The notes beneath the pieces are model-generated. The model saw nothing but the letters and a program-made list of their open reading frames with translations. It ran no database searches and was not told the origin of the DNA. Shown here in pieces: positions 1 to 11,314 of a stretch of 64,000 nucleotides of DNA (positions are counted from its first letter, which is position 1; every line of letters begins with the position of its first letter). The stretch covers positions 579,400 to 643,399 of the forward strand of contig CAKMRJ010004445.1 in assembly GCA_928212115.1 (NCBI GenBank), written 5' to 3'. The position numbers and the translations under genes are program-made. Origin of the DNA: Lactuca virosa (taxonomy: Eukaryota > Streptophyta > Magnoliopsida > Asterales > Asteraceae).

Positions 1-177
1 GTATTGATTCATGTATTTTTCCTCTGTTCTAGAAAATAGTATGTATCGATCCTCTAAACTATACCTATTATAGTTTACTAGTATGTTTGTTTGAACTGTA
101 ACTGATTTGGAGAAAAGACTTAATTGCTCAACGTATGCAAGACTCAATTGCTCAACGTATGCAACTGAGTTAAGTAT
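1..177 (-). repeat. Left LTR of the composite, piece 1
   Basis: Aligns with about 28616-28800 of the central LTR and stops exactly at the E1 insertion point, with target duplication AGTAT at 173-177. It contains a local 24-bp tandem duplication (about 122-163) that the central LTR has only once. The true end of this LTR lies outside the window. Confidence 0.85.
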
Positions 178-2369
178 TGTAACAACCGTAGATCCGGGCT
201 AGTCAATTTAGAGATAATAGGGGTCGAAAATGACTTTTTGACAAACAATTATTTAGAATAAATAATCTTAACCAAGTTGTAGAATACATCTCAAGGGTTC
301 CTTACATATAAAGAACGTTGAAATCCGAGTTATAACGAAGAAGTTATGGTCCGTCGAAGTTTTACGACAACACCGGCACGACACCGGGAGACGTAAATAG
401 TGAATTTACGATGGAGGACTTTTTAGCCTTATAAATCTAAACAAAAGTTTTAGTATACATTAAACCGAGAACATACAAAAAACGAACGCCCAAATCTGAC
501 TTCGTATGAGGAAGTTATGAATTTTCTAAGATTTGGCTTAATAGTACACAACCCGAAACTCGAATTTTAGATCGAGCAGTTTTTGACCTACGCGACCTAA
601 ATGAGAATTGAATATCTCATTAATAGGAACTCAACGGTAAAAAGACAGACGAAAACAGAGTCCGTATGTAGAAGTTATGAATTTTACGCGGACATTTAAC
701 AGTATAATCACCTCGTACTGTTAAATTTCAGATCGGTCGATAATTAGCCGACGAATTCAAACTGAAAGTTGTAGATCTTATTTTTACCTACGCATGGATC
801 TAAAAAACATCAAAAACGGAGGTCGTATGTGAAAGTTACGGATTTTAGAAGTCGGAAGTGTGTTGTGCGAAAATGGGTGATGTGGCACAATCTTGGCCAT
901 TGCTTTCTCCCCAAGTCTTGCCACTAGATGGTGACATGTGGCACCAAGTTCAGCCATTTTTCACCCTATAAATAGAACCTCTCCCACCCTCATTTTCTTC
1001 ACACCTTTCCCATTCTTTCTTCTCCTTACTCTCTCTCTAGAACCTCTCTCTAGCCCTGAAACCCCCGAAAAGCCTAGGGAACCTCCCTAGCACGAGGAGA
1101 AAGCCCCGGAGTGCTCGACGGCTCTGAGAAGAAGAGCTTTTCGGCTCGGGAACGCTGCTCCAAGCAAAACCCGATTTTCTATAAAACCCGTTGTAAGTGA
1201 ACTACACCTACGCTATTTTTAATATAGCTTTTATTTAATTATAGTAATGTTATTAGGAACTTATAATAAGTACTTGGGCTATTATTATGGGTTATATAAG
1301 TATTTTTTAACGCTTATATAATAGTAATATTAGCTAGACTATTAATTAGTCTCGGCGAATAATATACTAAACTCTAGTGGTAATAATACTAGGTTTCGTC
1401 GAAGGAAATTATTTTTAAGAAGCGAAGCGCTGTCTGAGTTCGGAATCACCACCTTTTCAAGTGAGTGCATGGTCCCTTTCATCTTACACATAGATATGAC
1501 ATATTTAATATAAATTACGTGCTATGTGTGAATATTGTCTGAATACTTGCTGTCTATGCTGGGTGAAATATTTTTATACACGTTTTAAATGATTTAAATT
1601 GTATATGTATTTTATATCTACAAAACGTGTTGGGTAAAACATGGGTAGATGTAATAGTTGTTTTGTGACCAAATAAAATAATGAGAGGCCTCGATATAGA
1701 TTTTATTGATGATCCAGTCATCTAGCGGTGTATAGATGACGACGACGGACTATTCTAGGCAGTCCAGTGGAACGCTAGCAGGCTCGCAACCTGTAGGTGT
1801 TTATTTGAACTGTGTGCTCACCAGCAGTACTCCATCCCCCACATGGTTGCCTTGTTTGACATGAATTGCTGAGGAACCCCCAAAGCATGTGTTGTAACCC
1901 CGATGAAAGTTCCTTAGACTAGGTCCCTTGTGTTAGATGTTTTAGGGACGTAAATTGAGGATAACGGGAACGGGTAATCGGGTTTGTTTGGTTTGATAAA
2001 GTTAATAAACTTATTTATTGTGGGTTGAAAACCCTATGTACTCACCAGGTTTCCCAACCTGACCCACTCAGTTTATTTATATCACAGGTGTTGATATGAA
2101 GTCACATTACACTGAGAGATTAAGGAGATATAAATCACTAGTGATAATGAATGTAAGTTATGTTTATGCTTATGTTTCTGTATTGACGATGACATCCCAA
2201 ATGTTTTAAAATGAATAAAAATACTTTTCTTCGGAAATGCTTTGATAACGTATTTATCATGTTTTACTGGGAACAAATTCTGCAATATTTTTATTAAAAG
2301 AGGTACTCTGATTTTTATAAAACATAAACAAAATCGGTCTTTTCTGGCCGTGAAAATGGGGATGTCACA
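178..2369 (+). repeat. E1 5' LTR
   Basis: Starts TGTAACAACCG and ends GGGGATGTCACA directly before the PBS. U3 contains four divergent repeat units marked by GAAGTTATG-like cores at 340, 511, 671 and 832. A TATA box follows at 967. Confidence 0.92.
967..974 (+). promoter_or_regulatory. TATA box in E1 5' LTR
   Basis: TATAAATA preceded by CACCC and followed about 25-60 bp later by pyrimidine-rich CTCTCTCT sequence, a common plant LTR promoter layout. The 3' LTR has the same box at 5730-5737. Confidence 0.7.
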
Positions 2370-2371
2370 GT

Positions 2372-2383
2372 TGGTATCAGAGC
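2372..2383 (+). other. E1 primer binding site (initiator Met tRNA)
   Basis: TGGTATCAGAGC lies two bases after the LTR end. It is complementary to the 3' end of plant tRNA-iMet and primes minus-strand DNA synthesis. Confidence 0.9.
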
Positions 2384-2769
2384 ATTAGTTTAAGCGAACT
2401 AGGAATATGGATTTATTTCTAGACTTAAACTTATAATGCTAAGCAAGGATTGTGAGGAGTGTGTCTAATAAAATTTAGGTAAAGCACCTGAATAGACACA
2501 AGCACTAGCTATTTAGGGAAAATGCCTAACATGATTTTATGTGCTAAATGATTTATGATATGCATTGTATGATCGGATCTATTGTCTGTTGCCGACCGGA
2601 TCTAGAAACTTTATGTGTTCAGATTTCTAAACGTTTAATTACGGTATTAGAACTGGCATATAACTTTTCGGAGAAATTGGGAGAATTACACGTCGATCGT
2701 AAATAAAATCTTTCCTATCTTAATTCTCGTCATTGCACACCAGACGTCTGATTTGGTATATAGATCGAA
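2384..2769 (+). other. E1 5' leader between PBS and gag
   Basis: AT-rich non-coding leader with no ORF. I see nothing specific in it; a packaging signal would be expected here but cannot be identified by eye. Confidence 0.5.
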
Positions 2770-3996
2770 ATGGCAAGAACCCGTAGTGGAGCCGAGAATG
2801 CAAATGGGAACAGGAATCAACCACCAGTGATTGAACAAATACCTGTTGTAGCAGATGCTCCTGAGCCAATTACAATGGCCGGAGTACAAGCGATGATACG
2901 GGCTATGTTGGCTGAACAACGGGAAGAGATGAGGCAAATATTGCATGAAAATAGGGACGAACCTACAATGCCAGTTGAACAGCCCGAATTGAACGATGGG
3001 AAGGCAGAAGGAGGGAACTACAGTGGGACCATTGGTCAAGCCAACCCACCAATAGTTCGACAAAACAACCAGTATGACAGAGTCGAGAGGAATGTATGCA
3101 AGTACAAGTATTTTCTGACTTGCAATCCATCGACTTTCACTGGAAAGGACGATTTAATCGGATTCATGGATTGGATCTCGGAGATGGAGTTAGCTTTCAT
3201 GATGTGTGGTTGCAGAGCCAAGTTACAGACCACCTTTGCAGTACGTCAATTCCGAGGAGGTGTTGTGCGCTGGTGGAATACCCTGGGGAAGACTCTGAGC
3301 CCCAATGAGCCCCTACAACTGAGATGGGCATAGTTTTTGGTGTAGTTCAAACGCAAGTACTGCTCAGCCCAAAACCTGCTCGAGCTAGAGAACCAGTTCC
3401 TGACCTTGAAGAAAGGAAGCATGTCAATTGATGAATACACCAACAACTTCACAGAGAAGATGGAGTTCGCCTTGCATCTTGTTCTGGATGAGCTGACGAA
3501 AATCGACAAGTACGCAAATGGACTTCCATGGGAGTACGCGGTGCCAGTGCGTCAGGCACCTACTCTAGAGGCAGCTATCTGGGCTGCCAAGTCTGTGGAG
3601 GATATGATTAAGGGAAGAGCTGCCAACAAGATTGAGGTTGGCGAAAAGAGGAAGTTTGAGGGGTCTACGAGGCCCAATAAGAAGATCAAGTCTGGTTCAA
3701 AGGAGTTTAGCGGAGGAGGAAACAAAGTGAAATGGTGCGAGAAGTGCAAGAAGAAGCACTTTAGGAAATGTAGCGAGGAAGTGACTTGCTACAAGTGTGG
3801 GAAGACCGGACATTACACAAACGAGTGCACCCCCAGCAAAAGGGTGTGTTATGAATGTCGTTAAGAAGGGCATGTTGCTAAGGATTTCCCGAAGAAGAAA
3901 GAGGCGGCAAGACCAAACATTCCACCGAAACCGAAGGCAAGAGCGTTCCATACGATCCTTGACGAAGAAGATGGAAATGAAAGGGATCAGGAATGA
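2770..3996 (+). pseudogene. gag: E1 gag (capsid/nucleocapsid), broken by in-frame stops
   Basis: Begins with an ATG and the peptide MARTRSG. A retrotransposon gag core with the family-typical RWWNTLG segment follows, then a basic linker and a clean CCHC zinc knuckle (CYKCGKTGHYTNEC, about 3787-3828). A second knuckle after CYEC is damaged: its last Cys is Phe. The frame is constant over the whole stretch but has stops at 3331-3333, 3343-3345 and 3862-3864. Gag would form the virus-like particle and bind element RNA. No protease or RT follows. The copy cannot make full-length Gag as written. Confidence 0.85.
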
Positions 3997-4923
3997 GGAT
4001 CTATGAAGTAGTCGTGTAAATAGTACCACGTGGTGTAGCCTATTAGAGGCATAGTATAGGTTGAACTTGAACACCTATGTAATCGTTTCAAGGAATAATA
4101 TAAAACCTTCGTTTTGTTATCTAATGTGTCAAGTTGTTATGTGATTTTCTTGTATGGTGACTTGGGTGAACTGCAAGACAATACTTGGGATGAGTATGAG
4201 TAGGTGTGAAAGGTAGTAGATGCCTATACTACCGGAAGCACAGGACTCATGCTTGGATCAGGGAAAGTCACAAGGTTACCAAGAAGCTAGTAATTGATAC
4301 CGTTTTATTCAAATATGTCGTTACCATCGTTTCGGTAATGACTAAGAGGACGATTGTTATTCCGACCCTAATGGTCATATTGAATTGAGTCCGACTACGA
4401 TAAGTATGTTACGTGGTTCAGAGAACCAAGTTTGATGTAGCATCTGACTTAAGTTGGAAGATTGAAATAAAAGATAATCAAAGCGATCGGTAGAGGTATC
4501 GCGATAGTTGCTTGTAGCTAGAAATGCTACCTTTTAAGATGTGATTAGAACATGAAGAAATGTATAGTCTGTTCTGGAAGACTCTAAGAGACCTGAGTCT
4601 AAGCGTGGGAACATACGATGATAAGTCATTAGAATATGACACATCGGTCCATTTTAGTAATAAAATAACTTATCCTAATTTTGTTAAGAAGAAGAAGCAA
4701 TCTCCAGTAAGGATCGAGATTGTGACTTGAAGGTCATAATTTTGAGTCTAATGTGAGATAGGGAGCAAGTGCAAGATCGAGCACCGCCTACAATCAGGAA
4801 GTCTTAGAGTTAGATATTCGTTCGAAGAAACATCAAAGTTACGGTTATTACTTAGGATGAAGAGATAATGTATGTAGTCATCATGTGAGCCCTGTTTCGT
4901 TGATGATTCCGGGACGTAATCAT
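3997..4923 (+). other. E1 post-gag non-coding region
   Basis: About 0.9 kb with no convincing ORF and no pol similarity. It includes the block 4186-4265, which resembles the pre-gag leader block of E5 (49850-49928). The final part resembles the 3' untranslated tail of gypsy elements just before the polypurine tract. It looks like the two ends of a larger internal region joined after loss of pol. Confidence 0.55.
4186..4265 (+). repeat. Block shared with the E5 leader
   Basis: Shares the pattern GTAGGTGTGNAAGGTAGTA, then a TACTAC core, then GGAAGTCAC-like sequence with 49850-49928, roughly 70% identical by eye. In E1 it lies after gag; in E5 it lies between PBS and gag. Confidence 0.6.
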
Positions 4924-4940
4924 CCTAAGGGGGAGATAAT
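4924..4940 (+). other. E1 polypurine tract
   Basis: Purine run CTAAGGGGGAGATAAT immediately before the 3' LTR start TGTAAC; the plus-strand primer for reverse transcription. Confidence 0.85.
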
Positions 4941-7121
4941 TGTAACGCCCGTAGATCCGGGCTAGTCAATTTAGAGATAATAGGGGTCGAAAACAACTTT
5001 TGGACAAAATATTATTTAGAATAAATAATATTAACCAAGTTGTAGAATACATCTCAAGGGTTCCGTACATATAAAGAACGTTGAAATCCGAGTTATAACG
5101 AAGAAGTTATGGTCCGTCGAAGTTTTTCGGTAAAATCGGCACGACACTGGGAGACGTAAACAGTGAATTTACGATGGAGGACCTTTTAGCCTTAGAAATC
5201 TAAACAAAAGTTGTAGTATACGTTAAACCGAGAACATACAAAAAACGAACGCCCAAATCTGACTTCGTATGAGGAAGTTATGAATTTTCTAAGATTTGGC
5301 TTAACAGTGCACAGCCCGAAACTCGAATTTTAGATCGAGCGGTTTTTGGCCTACGTGACCTAAATGAGAATTGAAGATCTCATTAATAGGAACTCAACGG
5401 TAAAAAGACAGATGAAAACAGCGTCCGTATGTAGAAGTTATGAATTTTACGCGGACATTTAATAGTATAATCTCCTCATACTGTTGAATTTAAGATCGGT
5501 CGAGAATTAGCTGACGGAGTCAAAATGAAAGTTGTATATATTATTTTTACCTACGCGTGGATATAAAGAACGTCAAAAACGGAGGTCGTATGTGAAAGTT
5601 ACGGATTTTAGAAGTCGGAAGTGTGATGTGCGAAAATGGGTGATGTGGCACAATCTTGGCCATTGCTTTCTCCCCAAGTCTTGCCACTAGATGGTGACAT
5701 GTGGCACCCAGTTCAGCCATTTTTCACCCTATAAATAGAACCTCTCCCACCCTCATTTTCTTCACACCTTTCACATTCTTTCTTCTCCTTACTCTCTCTC
5801 TAGCCCCGAAACACCCCGAAAAGCCTAGGGAACCTCCCTAGCACGAGGAGGAAGCCCCGGAGTGCTCGACGGCTCCAAGAAGAAGAGATTTTCGGCTCGG
5901 GAACGCTGCTCCACGCACAACCCGGTTTTCTATAAAACCCGCTGTAAGTGAGCTACACCTACACTATTTTTAATATAGCTTTTATTTAATTATAGTAACG
6001 TTATTAGGAACTTATAATATGTACTTGGGCTATTATTATAGGTTATATAAGTATTTTTATAACGCTTATATAATAGTAATAATAGCTAGACTATTAATTA
6101 GTCTCGGCGAATAATATACTAAACTCTAGTGGTAATAATACTAGGTTTCGTCGAAGGAAATTATTTTTAAGAAGCGAAGCGCTGTCTGAGTACGGAATCA
6201 CCACCTTTTCAAGTGAGTGCATGATCCCTTTCATCTTAGACATAGATATGACGTATTTAATATAAATTACGTGCTATGTGTGAATATTGTCTGAATACTT
6301 GCTGTCTATGCTGGGTGAAATATTTTTATACACGTTTTAAATGATTTAAATTGTATATGTATTTTATATCTACAAAACGTGTTGGGTAAAACATGGGTAG
6401 ATGTAATAGTTGTTTTGTGACCAAATAAAATAATGAGAGGCCTCGATATAGATGTTATTGATGATCCAGTCATCTAGTGGTGTATAGATGACGACGATGG
6501 AATATTCTAGGCAGTCCAGTGGAACGCTAGCAGACTCGCAACCTGTAGGTGTTTATTTGAACTGTGTGCTCACCAGCAATACTCCATCCCCCACATGGTT
6601 GCCTTATTTGACATGAATTACTGAGGAACCCCCGAAGCATGTGTTGTCACCCCGATGAAAGTCCCTTATACTAGGTCCCTTGTGTTAGATGTTTTAGGGA
6701 CGTAAATTGAGGATAACGGGAACGGGTAATCAGGTTTGTTTGGTTTGATAAAATTAATAAACTTATTTATTGTGGGTTTAAAACCCTATGTACTCACCAG
6801 GTTTCCCAACCTGACCCACTCAGTTTATTTATATCACATGTGTTGATATGAAGTCACATTACACTGAGAGATTAAGGAGATATAAATCACTAGTGATAAT
6901 GAATGTAAGTTCTGTTTATGCTTATGTTTCTGTATTGACGATGACATCCCAAATGTTTTAAAATGAATAAAAATACTTTTCTTCGGAAATGCTTTGATAA
7001 CGTATTTATAATGTTTTACTGGGAACAAATTCCGCAGCATTTTTATTAAAAGAGGTACTCTGATTTTTATAAAGCATAAACAAAATCGGTCTTTTCTTGC
7101 CATGAAAATGGGGAAGTCACA
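4941..7121 (+). repeat. E1 3' LTR
   Basis: Near-identical copy of 178-2369, with scattered substitutions and small indels. It ends GAAGTCACA and is followed by the target duplication AGTAT at 7122-7126. The TATA box is at 5730-5737. Confidence 0.92.
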
Positions 7122-7411
7122 AGTATGTACTTTGAAAATGGAGTTTAATATTCATGTATATATTTAGCAAGTATAACTATGATTTAGCCAACAGTCAGAC
7201 TAGTGATCCTACCCTAAGCCCACAATCAAACAAGAAACAGGAGTCAAGGTATTTAACAATAGTCCTAAGTCCGTTAAAGCATAATTATACATAAATATAT
7301 AAATGAATACAATTTTGATAATAAACAGCAATCTAAAATAGTTTAAAAGAGTTTTTGAAATGATTTTAACAACTTATAAAAGCATAAGAAATCCTTTGTT
7401 TGTCTATTTTC
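7122..7411 (-). repeat. Left LTR of the composite, piece 2
   Basis: Collinear with about 28796-29092 of the central LTR. Its left end carries the E1 target duplication and its right end (TTTTC, 7407-7411) the E2 target duplication. Confidence 0.87.
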
Positions 7412-8150
7412 TGTAACAACCCGATATTTTAAGTCAAATGTAACATTCAAAAAGTCAAATATAATGAACTATTTGGAATCAACGAAATTAGCGTAAAAAA
7501 TGAAGTGTTCTAAAATCTTAATTGGGATGCATAAAGTGTTAGATATCGTGCCAAGATTTCCAAAAACATAAAGAACACTCAAATCCGTGTTATAACGAAA
7601 GAGTTATGACCAATCGAAAATCCACCACACACCCGACAAAACACTATTAAACGTAAAAAAAAAGTGAAACTTCAATAAAATGCTTTTTAGCCTTAGATAT
7701 CTAAACGAAAGTCGTAGATTACGTTAAATCGTGAGTATACATAAAGAGAACGCCCAAATCTGACTTCATATGAGGAAGTTATGAATTTTTCTAAGTTTCG
7801 AAACAGCGGTAGACAGCTAAAAATTCGGAATAAAGATCGAGCAATTTTTATCCGACGCAACCTAAACGAGAGTTCAAGGTCTCTACAATAGTAGTGCAAT
7901 GGTCAAAAGACATACGAAAACGGACGTCGGATAAAGAAGTTACGGATTTTTAACGGAATTATCGTGTCCCGGCCTATTAAATAAAATATAATTAAAAATA
8001 AACTCAAAATTAGCCGACAAAGTCTAAATGAAAGTTGTAGAGTATTTTCTCACCTTCGCGTGGATATAAAGAACGTCAAAAACAGAGCTCGTATGCGAAA
8101 GTTACGTATTTTTTAAGTTTTTGGCACGCATTACGAAGCTTATCCGAAGG

Positions 8151-8331
8151 AGTACGCCCAGCGTACTTCGGAGTACGCCCAACGTACTGAATGGAGGGCC
8201 TCGGATCGGCCACGTCGCCCCTACCACTCTACCGCCATCCCATCCGAAGACCGGAGACCGTGACATCATCGCTGACGTACGCCCCGCGTACGAGGGTACG
8301 CCCCGCGTACTTCGGAGTACGCCCAGCGTAC
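8151..8331 (+). promoter_or_regulatory. Array of five GTACGC-NNN-GCGTAC inverted repeats
   Basis: Copies at 8151-8167 (7-bp arms), 8172-8188 (arms AGTACG/CGTACT), 8277-8291, 8296-8310 and 8317-8331, most with spacer CCA or CCC. The last copy is 20 bp upstream of the TATA box. A related dyad, CGTACT-CACA-AGTACG, is found at 8917-8932. Function is unknown; promoter-proximal protein binding or RNA hairpins are possible. Confidence 0.75.
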
Positions 8332-8350
8332 GAGGGCGGTGTTCCTCACC

Positions 8351-8358
8351 TATAAATA
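8351..8358 (+). promoter_or_regulatory. TATA box in E2 5' LTR
   Basis: TATAAATA preceded by CTCACC, 20 bp after the inverted-repeat cluster. The 3' LTR equivalent is at 16865-16872. Confidence 0.72.
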
Positions 8359-8916
8359 GGATGCGAGACCTCCGACTTTCCTTGCCCAGTTCCTCCTTCT
8401 CTCTCATTCTTACTCCACATTTAGCATCCCGAGACGATCCCGACTTCCCAGTTTCATACCTCAGCCCCGACGAAGGTCCGAAGCCCCGAGATTCCCGAGA
8501 ATCTCACCACTTTCCAGTCGAAGCGCCGCCCGTGAAAAATCTCGTTTTCTTCAAATCACCACACTTTTCAGGTGAGTTCATACCCCTACTTTTTCACGTC
8601 TTTTCATGTTTTAGGGGGGGAAATACAAGTGCAATACGAGAAAACATATCGCCTTATACAGATTCAAATACAACATCTACAGTTTTAATAACTTTGATAT
8701 CAACATTATACTTTACACGCAAAGTTAGTATTACATCGAGTTTTTATCACCAAATGGAACACACTTTCGGAAAAACTATAATGGGTATAGTTTGCGGGTT
8801 ATTCATTACATCTTTACGTAAACATTGTGAAAATGAAATACTTTGATCTACATGAAATATAGACTTTCTTTTCGTAAATCTATTAATACTAAGTGTTGTG
8901 AGATATTCAACTTCAA

Positions 8917-8932
8917 CGTACTCACAAGTACG
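8917..8932 (+). promoter_or_regulatory. Downstream dyad CGTACT-CACA-AGTACG in E2 LTR
   Basis: Perfect 6-bp arms with a 4-base spacer, about 565 bp after the TATA box. It is kept in the 3' LTR at 17430-17445 at the same distance. Confidence 0.6.
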
Positions 8933-9667
8933 CATTTCAAGTCCTGTATTATAAACCATAATCTCTTGGAGGGAGGGCGTGATACTTGTGTATAGATCTA
9001 TACGGGATTGACAATCCCGCACCTAAACTGTTAGCTAAAGTTAGACCGGCAGGTCTGGGGTGACAAATGTCATAACACTACAACGCCTGAAAAACGTTGT
9101 TACAGGCAGTCTGGGTCAATAGCATGGTTATAAAACTCACACGGAAGTATTACAATAAGTTTGATTTACGAGACTTTTGAATGCATTCAGTAAATACATT
9201 ATCGGATTTTAAATACACTTTCACCATTTGAGCACGAGAGATACTATTGCAATACCAGTCTTTTGAACTTTTTCAGACTACATGTAGAAAATATTGGATT
9301 TTCTGGAAAAATACATTCAATTATTTTTACTAAAGGACATACAAATTTTTAGTACAAAACTCTTGTGAACTCACCAACTTAATTGTTGACACCTTTTCAA
9401 AACTACTTGTATTTCTCAAGGAATCAGTAATACAGGTAACCATCAGCTTTTGGAGAAGGAACGCTAAGGCGTCTATTATAAAAGACATTTTAAATCATCA
9501 TATTTGTAATATTTTTTTGAAACATGTATTACACACAACAATGTAAGTTTTTATTATATTTATGATGGTTGTGTTTACTTTCTTTATAATATTCAACTGT
9601 TATGATACTACGTGAAGTCACCCACCCCCGAATGTTTCCGCCATCCTGGTTTGGGGGTGTGACAGAT

Positions 9668-9679
9668 TGGTATCAGAGC
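9668..9679 (+). other. E2 primer binding site (initiator Met tRNA)
   Basis: TGGTATCAGAGC, three bases after the LTR terminal CA. Confidence 0.9.
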
Positions 9680-10226
9680 ATTGTTTATAGTGAATTAAGT
9701 GTATCGAACCAGATAAGATATACAAACTATAAATGCAAAGGGACCAAAAACCCTCTGACAAATGTTTTCATAAACGATACTTTTAATAAATTAAAGAGAT
9801 ATACATTTTTTTTATAAAAGTATAAGTACACGTATGCATTGGTCTCGTATCATAACAAAATTTTATAAAAAAAAGTATTAAGGCAAGTTGCGACACTACG
9901 ACTAGGCCTCGGGGTATGTAATCAAATCGAGAATAAATATAGCCTGATCAACTATATTTATCCTGGATGTGACCAACGTATGTCGAGGAATGGTCGTAGT
10001 AAGCAACAAGTCGAAAACTTACCGAATTAAATACTACAATCAAACTCATGAATTTGAAATAGTATAGGAGTATTTTGTAAAAACTAAAAGAACTGTTATA
10101 ATCATGCAAATCTCGGTATTTAATTAGAAATAGAAATCGTCGAATAAAATTTATCCTTATAGAAAATTACCCTTCTTACTCCCGAGTTTTATATCATTCT
10201 CTTGCCCCTATTCTCGATCAGACGAA
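9680..10226 (+). other. E2 leader between PBS and extra ORF
   Basis: AT-rich untranslated leader without an ORF. The composite's leader (26870-27570, minus strand) occupies the equivalent place. Confidence 0.5.
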
Positions 10227-10919
10227 ATGGCAGGTTTTCACATTCCCGGGGATCCCTACTACCCTAACCAGGGTAATGGAGGTTGGATTGAGGACGACCC
10301 ACAAGAGGATTCCGAAGAGGAAATTCCCGAGGAAGAACCCGAAGAAGATTCCGAAGAGGATCCTGAGGAAGACCCAGACGAAGATACAGAAGAGGAAGGA
10401 GATGGAGGGAGCACAGACTCGGAGCCTGAGATCTACAATCCTCCCCGAGGAGCAGCAAATCCCCCAAGGAACTTTCAGGGCCCGGCGCCCTGCTGGGCTG
10501 TGGATCTAAAGCGATGGAGCAGGGAGCAAGGGCAACGCCCACCCTACGGCATGGCGCGAGGCTTTTATAACCTCCGCAATGGGGGTTCAGCTGACAGGGC
10601 ACTCCCTGTCATGGTCCGACGCATTGCCAACCAAGGTGAGCAAGCAAGAGCAAATGCCAACCAAATCTTGGAAATTGGGGCCACCGCTGCTGTTACCGCG
10701 GTATGTCTTCGTCGTCTGGACGAAGAGCATGAGCGAACAATAGAACACACCTTTTCCCTGCAGGAGGACATTACTGCTACTAGAAACGAAGTGAGGGAGC
10801 TCCGTAGGAGCCAAGCCGCAATGGAGAGGCGCGTCATCGAGGCTGAACGTCAAGTAGCCCAAGCTAAGGCTTCCACAACCACATACCATGGACCACAACG
10901 TGTCACCCGCTCAGAGTAG
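10227..10919 (+). CDS. Extra acidic ORF upstream of gag (unknown function)
   Basis: An intact 230-codon ORF starting MAGFHIPGDPYYPN, about 400 bp before gag. Residues about 20-70 are almost entirely Glu/Asp/Pro/Ser in repeated EEDPEED-like runs. A middle segment contains PRNFQGPAPCWAVDLKRWS. The C-terminal 100 residues are Arg/Glu/Gln/Ala-rich and look helical, probably a coiled coil. I see no zinc knuckle, protease motif or membrane segment. A divergent homologue lies in the same position in the composite (26270-26869, minus) with matching N-terminal DPYxxNQ, central FQGPxPxWAV and C-terminal VRELR. It stays open while gag-pol next to it is riddled with stops. The role is unknown; a Gag accessory or RNA/chromatin-interacting protein is a guess. 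Confidence 0.75.
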   Translation: MAGFHIPGDPYYPNQGNGGWIEDDPQEDSEEEIPEEEPEEDSEEDPEEDPDEDTEEEGDGGSTDSEPEIYNPPRGAANPPRNFQGPAPCWAVDLKRWSREQGQRPPYGMARGFYNLRNGGSADRALPVMVRRIANQGEQARANANQILEIGATAAVTAVCLRRLDEEHERTIEHTFSLQEDITATRNEVRELRRSQAAMERRVIEAERQVAQAKASTTTYHGPQRVTRSE

Positions 10920-11314
10920 AGCGCGTACTTCTGGCGCTATGTATATACCTATTAAATAAGTGTTGGTGCTACTCTTTCCTTTAAGAATGTAAACCCGACG
11001 AATTGTGAGAACGCAGTTCGGGGGTCGGAATGCGGTTAACTTTTCCCATTTTCATTGGTGTACCCTAGACCTATATAAGGTCAAATTTTCTTGATCGTTG
11101 TATCATATACTAAGATCGATGAAATTGACACGCGTTTATTATTTCCTTGAGTATTCCATTAAAATTCTTAAAAGAAGCATACACTTATTTTTGAAAGTTT
11201 CTATTGACATGCGAAAACCAGAAATGTTCAGAACTAAAACTGATAATACTAAAACCTTCCATAATCATTTCTAATGACTTATCTAGAATTCGTCTATTAA
11301 CTTGTGGCAGAATC
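10920..11314 (+). other. E2 spacer between extra ORF and gag
   Basis: About 400 bp, AT-rich, with multiple stops in all frames. It may hold the gag leader or an internal start region. No recognisable motif. Confidence 0.45.

Larger units (their letters stand above)
178..7121 (+). mobile_element. E1: gag-only (non-autonomous) gypsy LTR retrotransposon
   Basis: Complete element with two LTRs of about 2.19 kb that both begin TGTAAC, a PBS, a polypurine tract and the 5-bp target duplication AGTAT at 173-177 and 7122-7126. The internal region is only 2571 bp. It holds a broken gag and no recognisable protease, reverse transcriptase or integrase. The central composite LTR shows the uninterrupted site near 28796-28810. 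Enzymes for its movement must have come from a related full-length element (inference). LTR ends resemble those of solo LTR S1. Confidence 0.92.
7412..9664 (+). repeat. E2 5' LTR
   Basis: Begins TGTAACAACCC and ends GGGGGTGTGACA. U3 has four divergent units with GAAGTTATG-like cores at 7600, 7775, 7936 and 8098. An inverted-repeat cluster (8151-8331) and a TATA box (8351) follow. Confidence 0.92.

Noticed and set aside
2686..3063. 125-codon minus-strand ORF opposite E1 gag
   Set aside because: Shadow of the gag coding strand.
8121..8846. 241-codon plus-strand ORF in the E2 LTR
   Set aside because: Lies over the dyad array and TATA region of an LTR; its peptide is a by-product of the repeats and has no domain.
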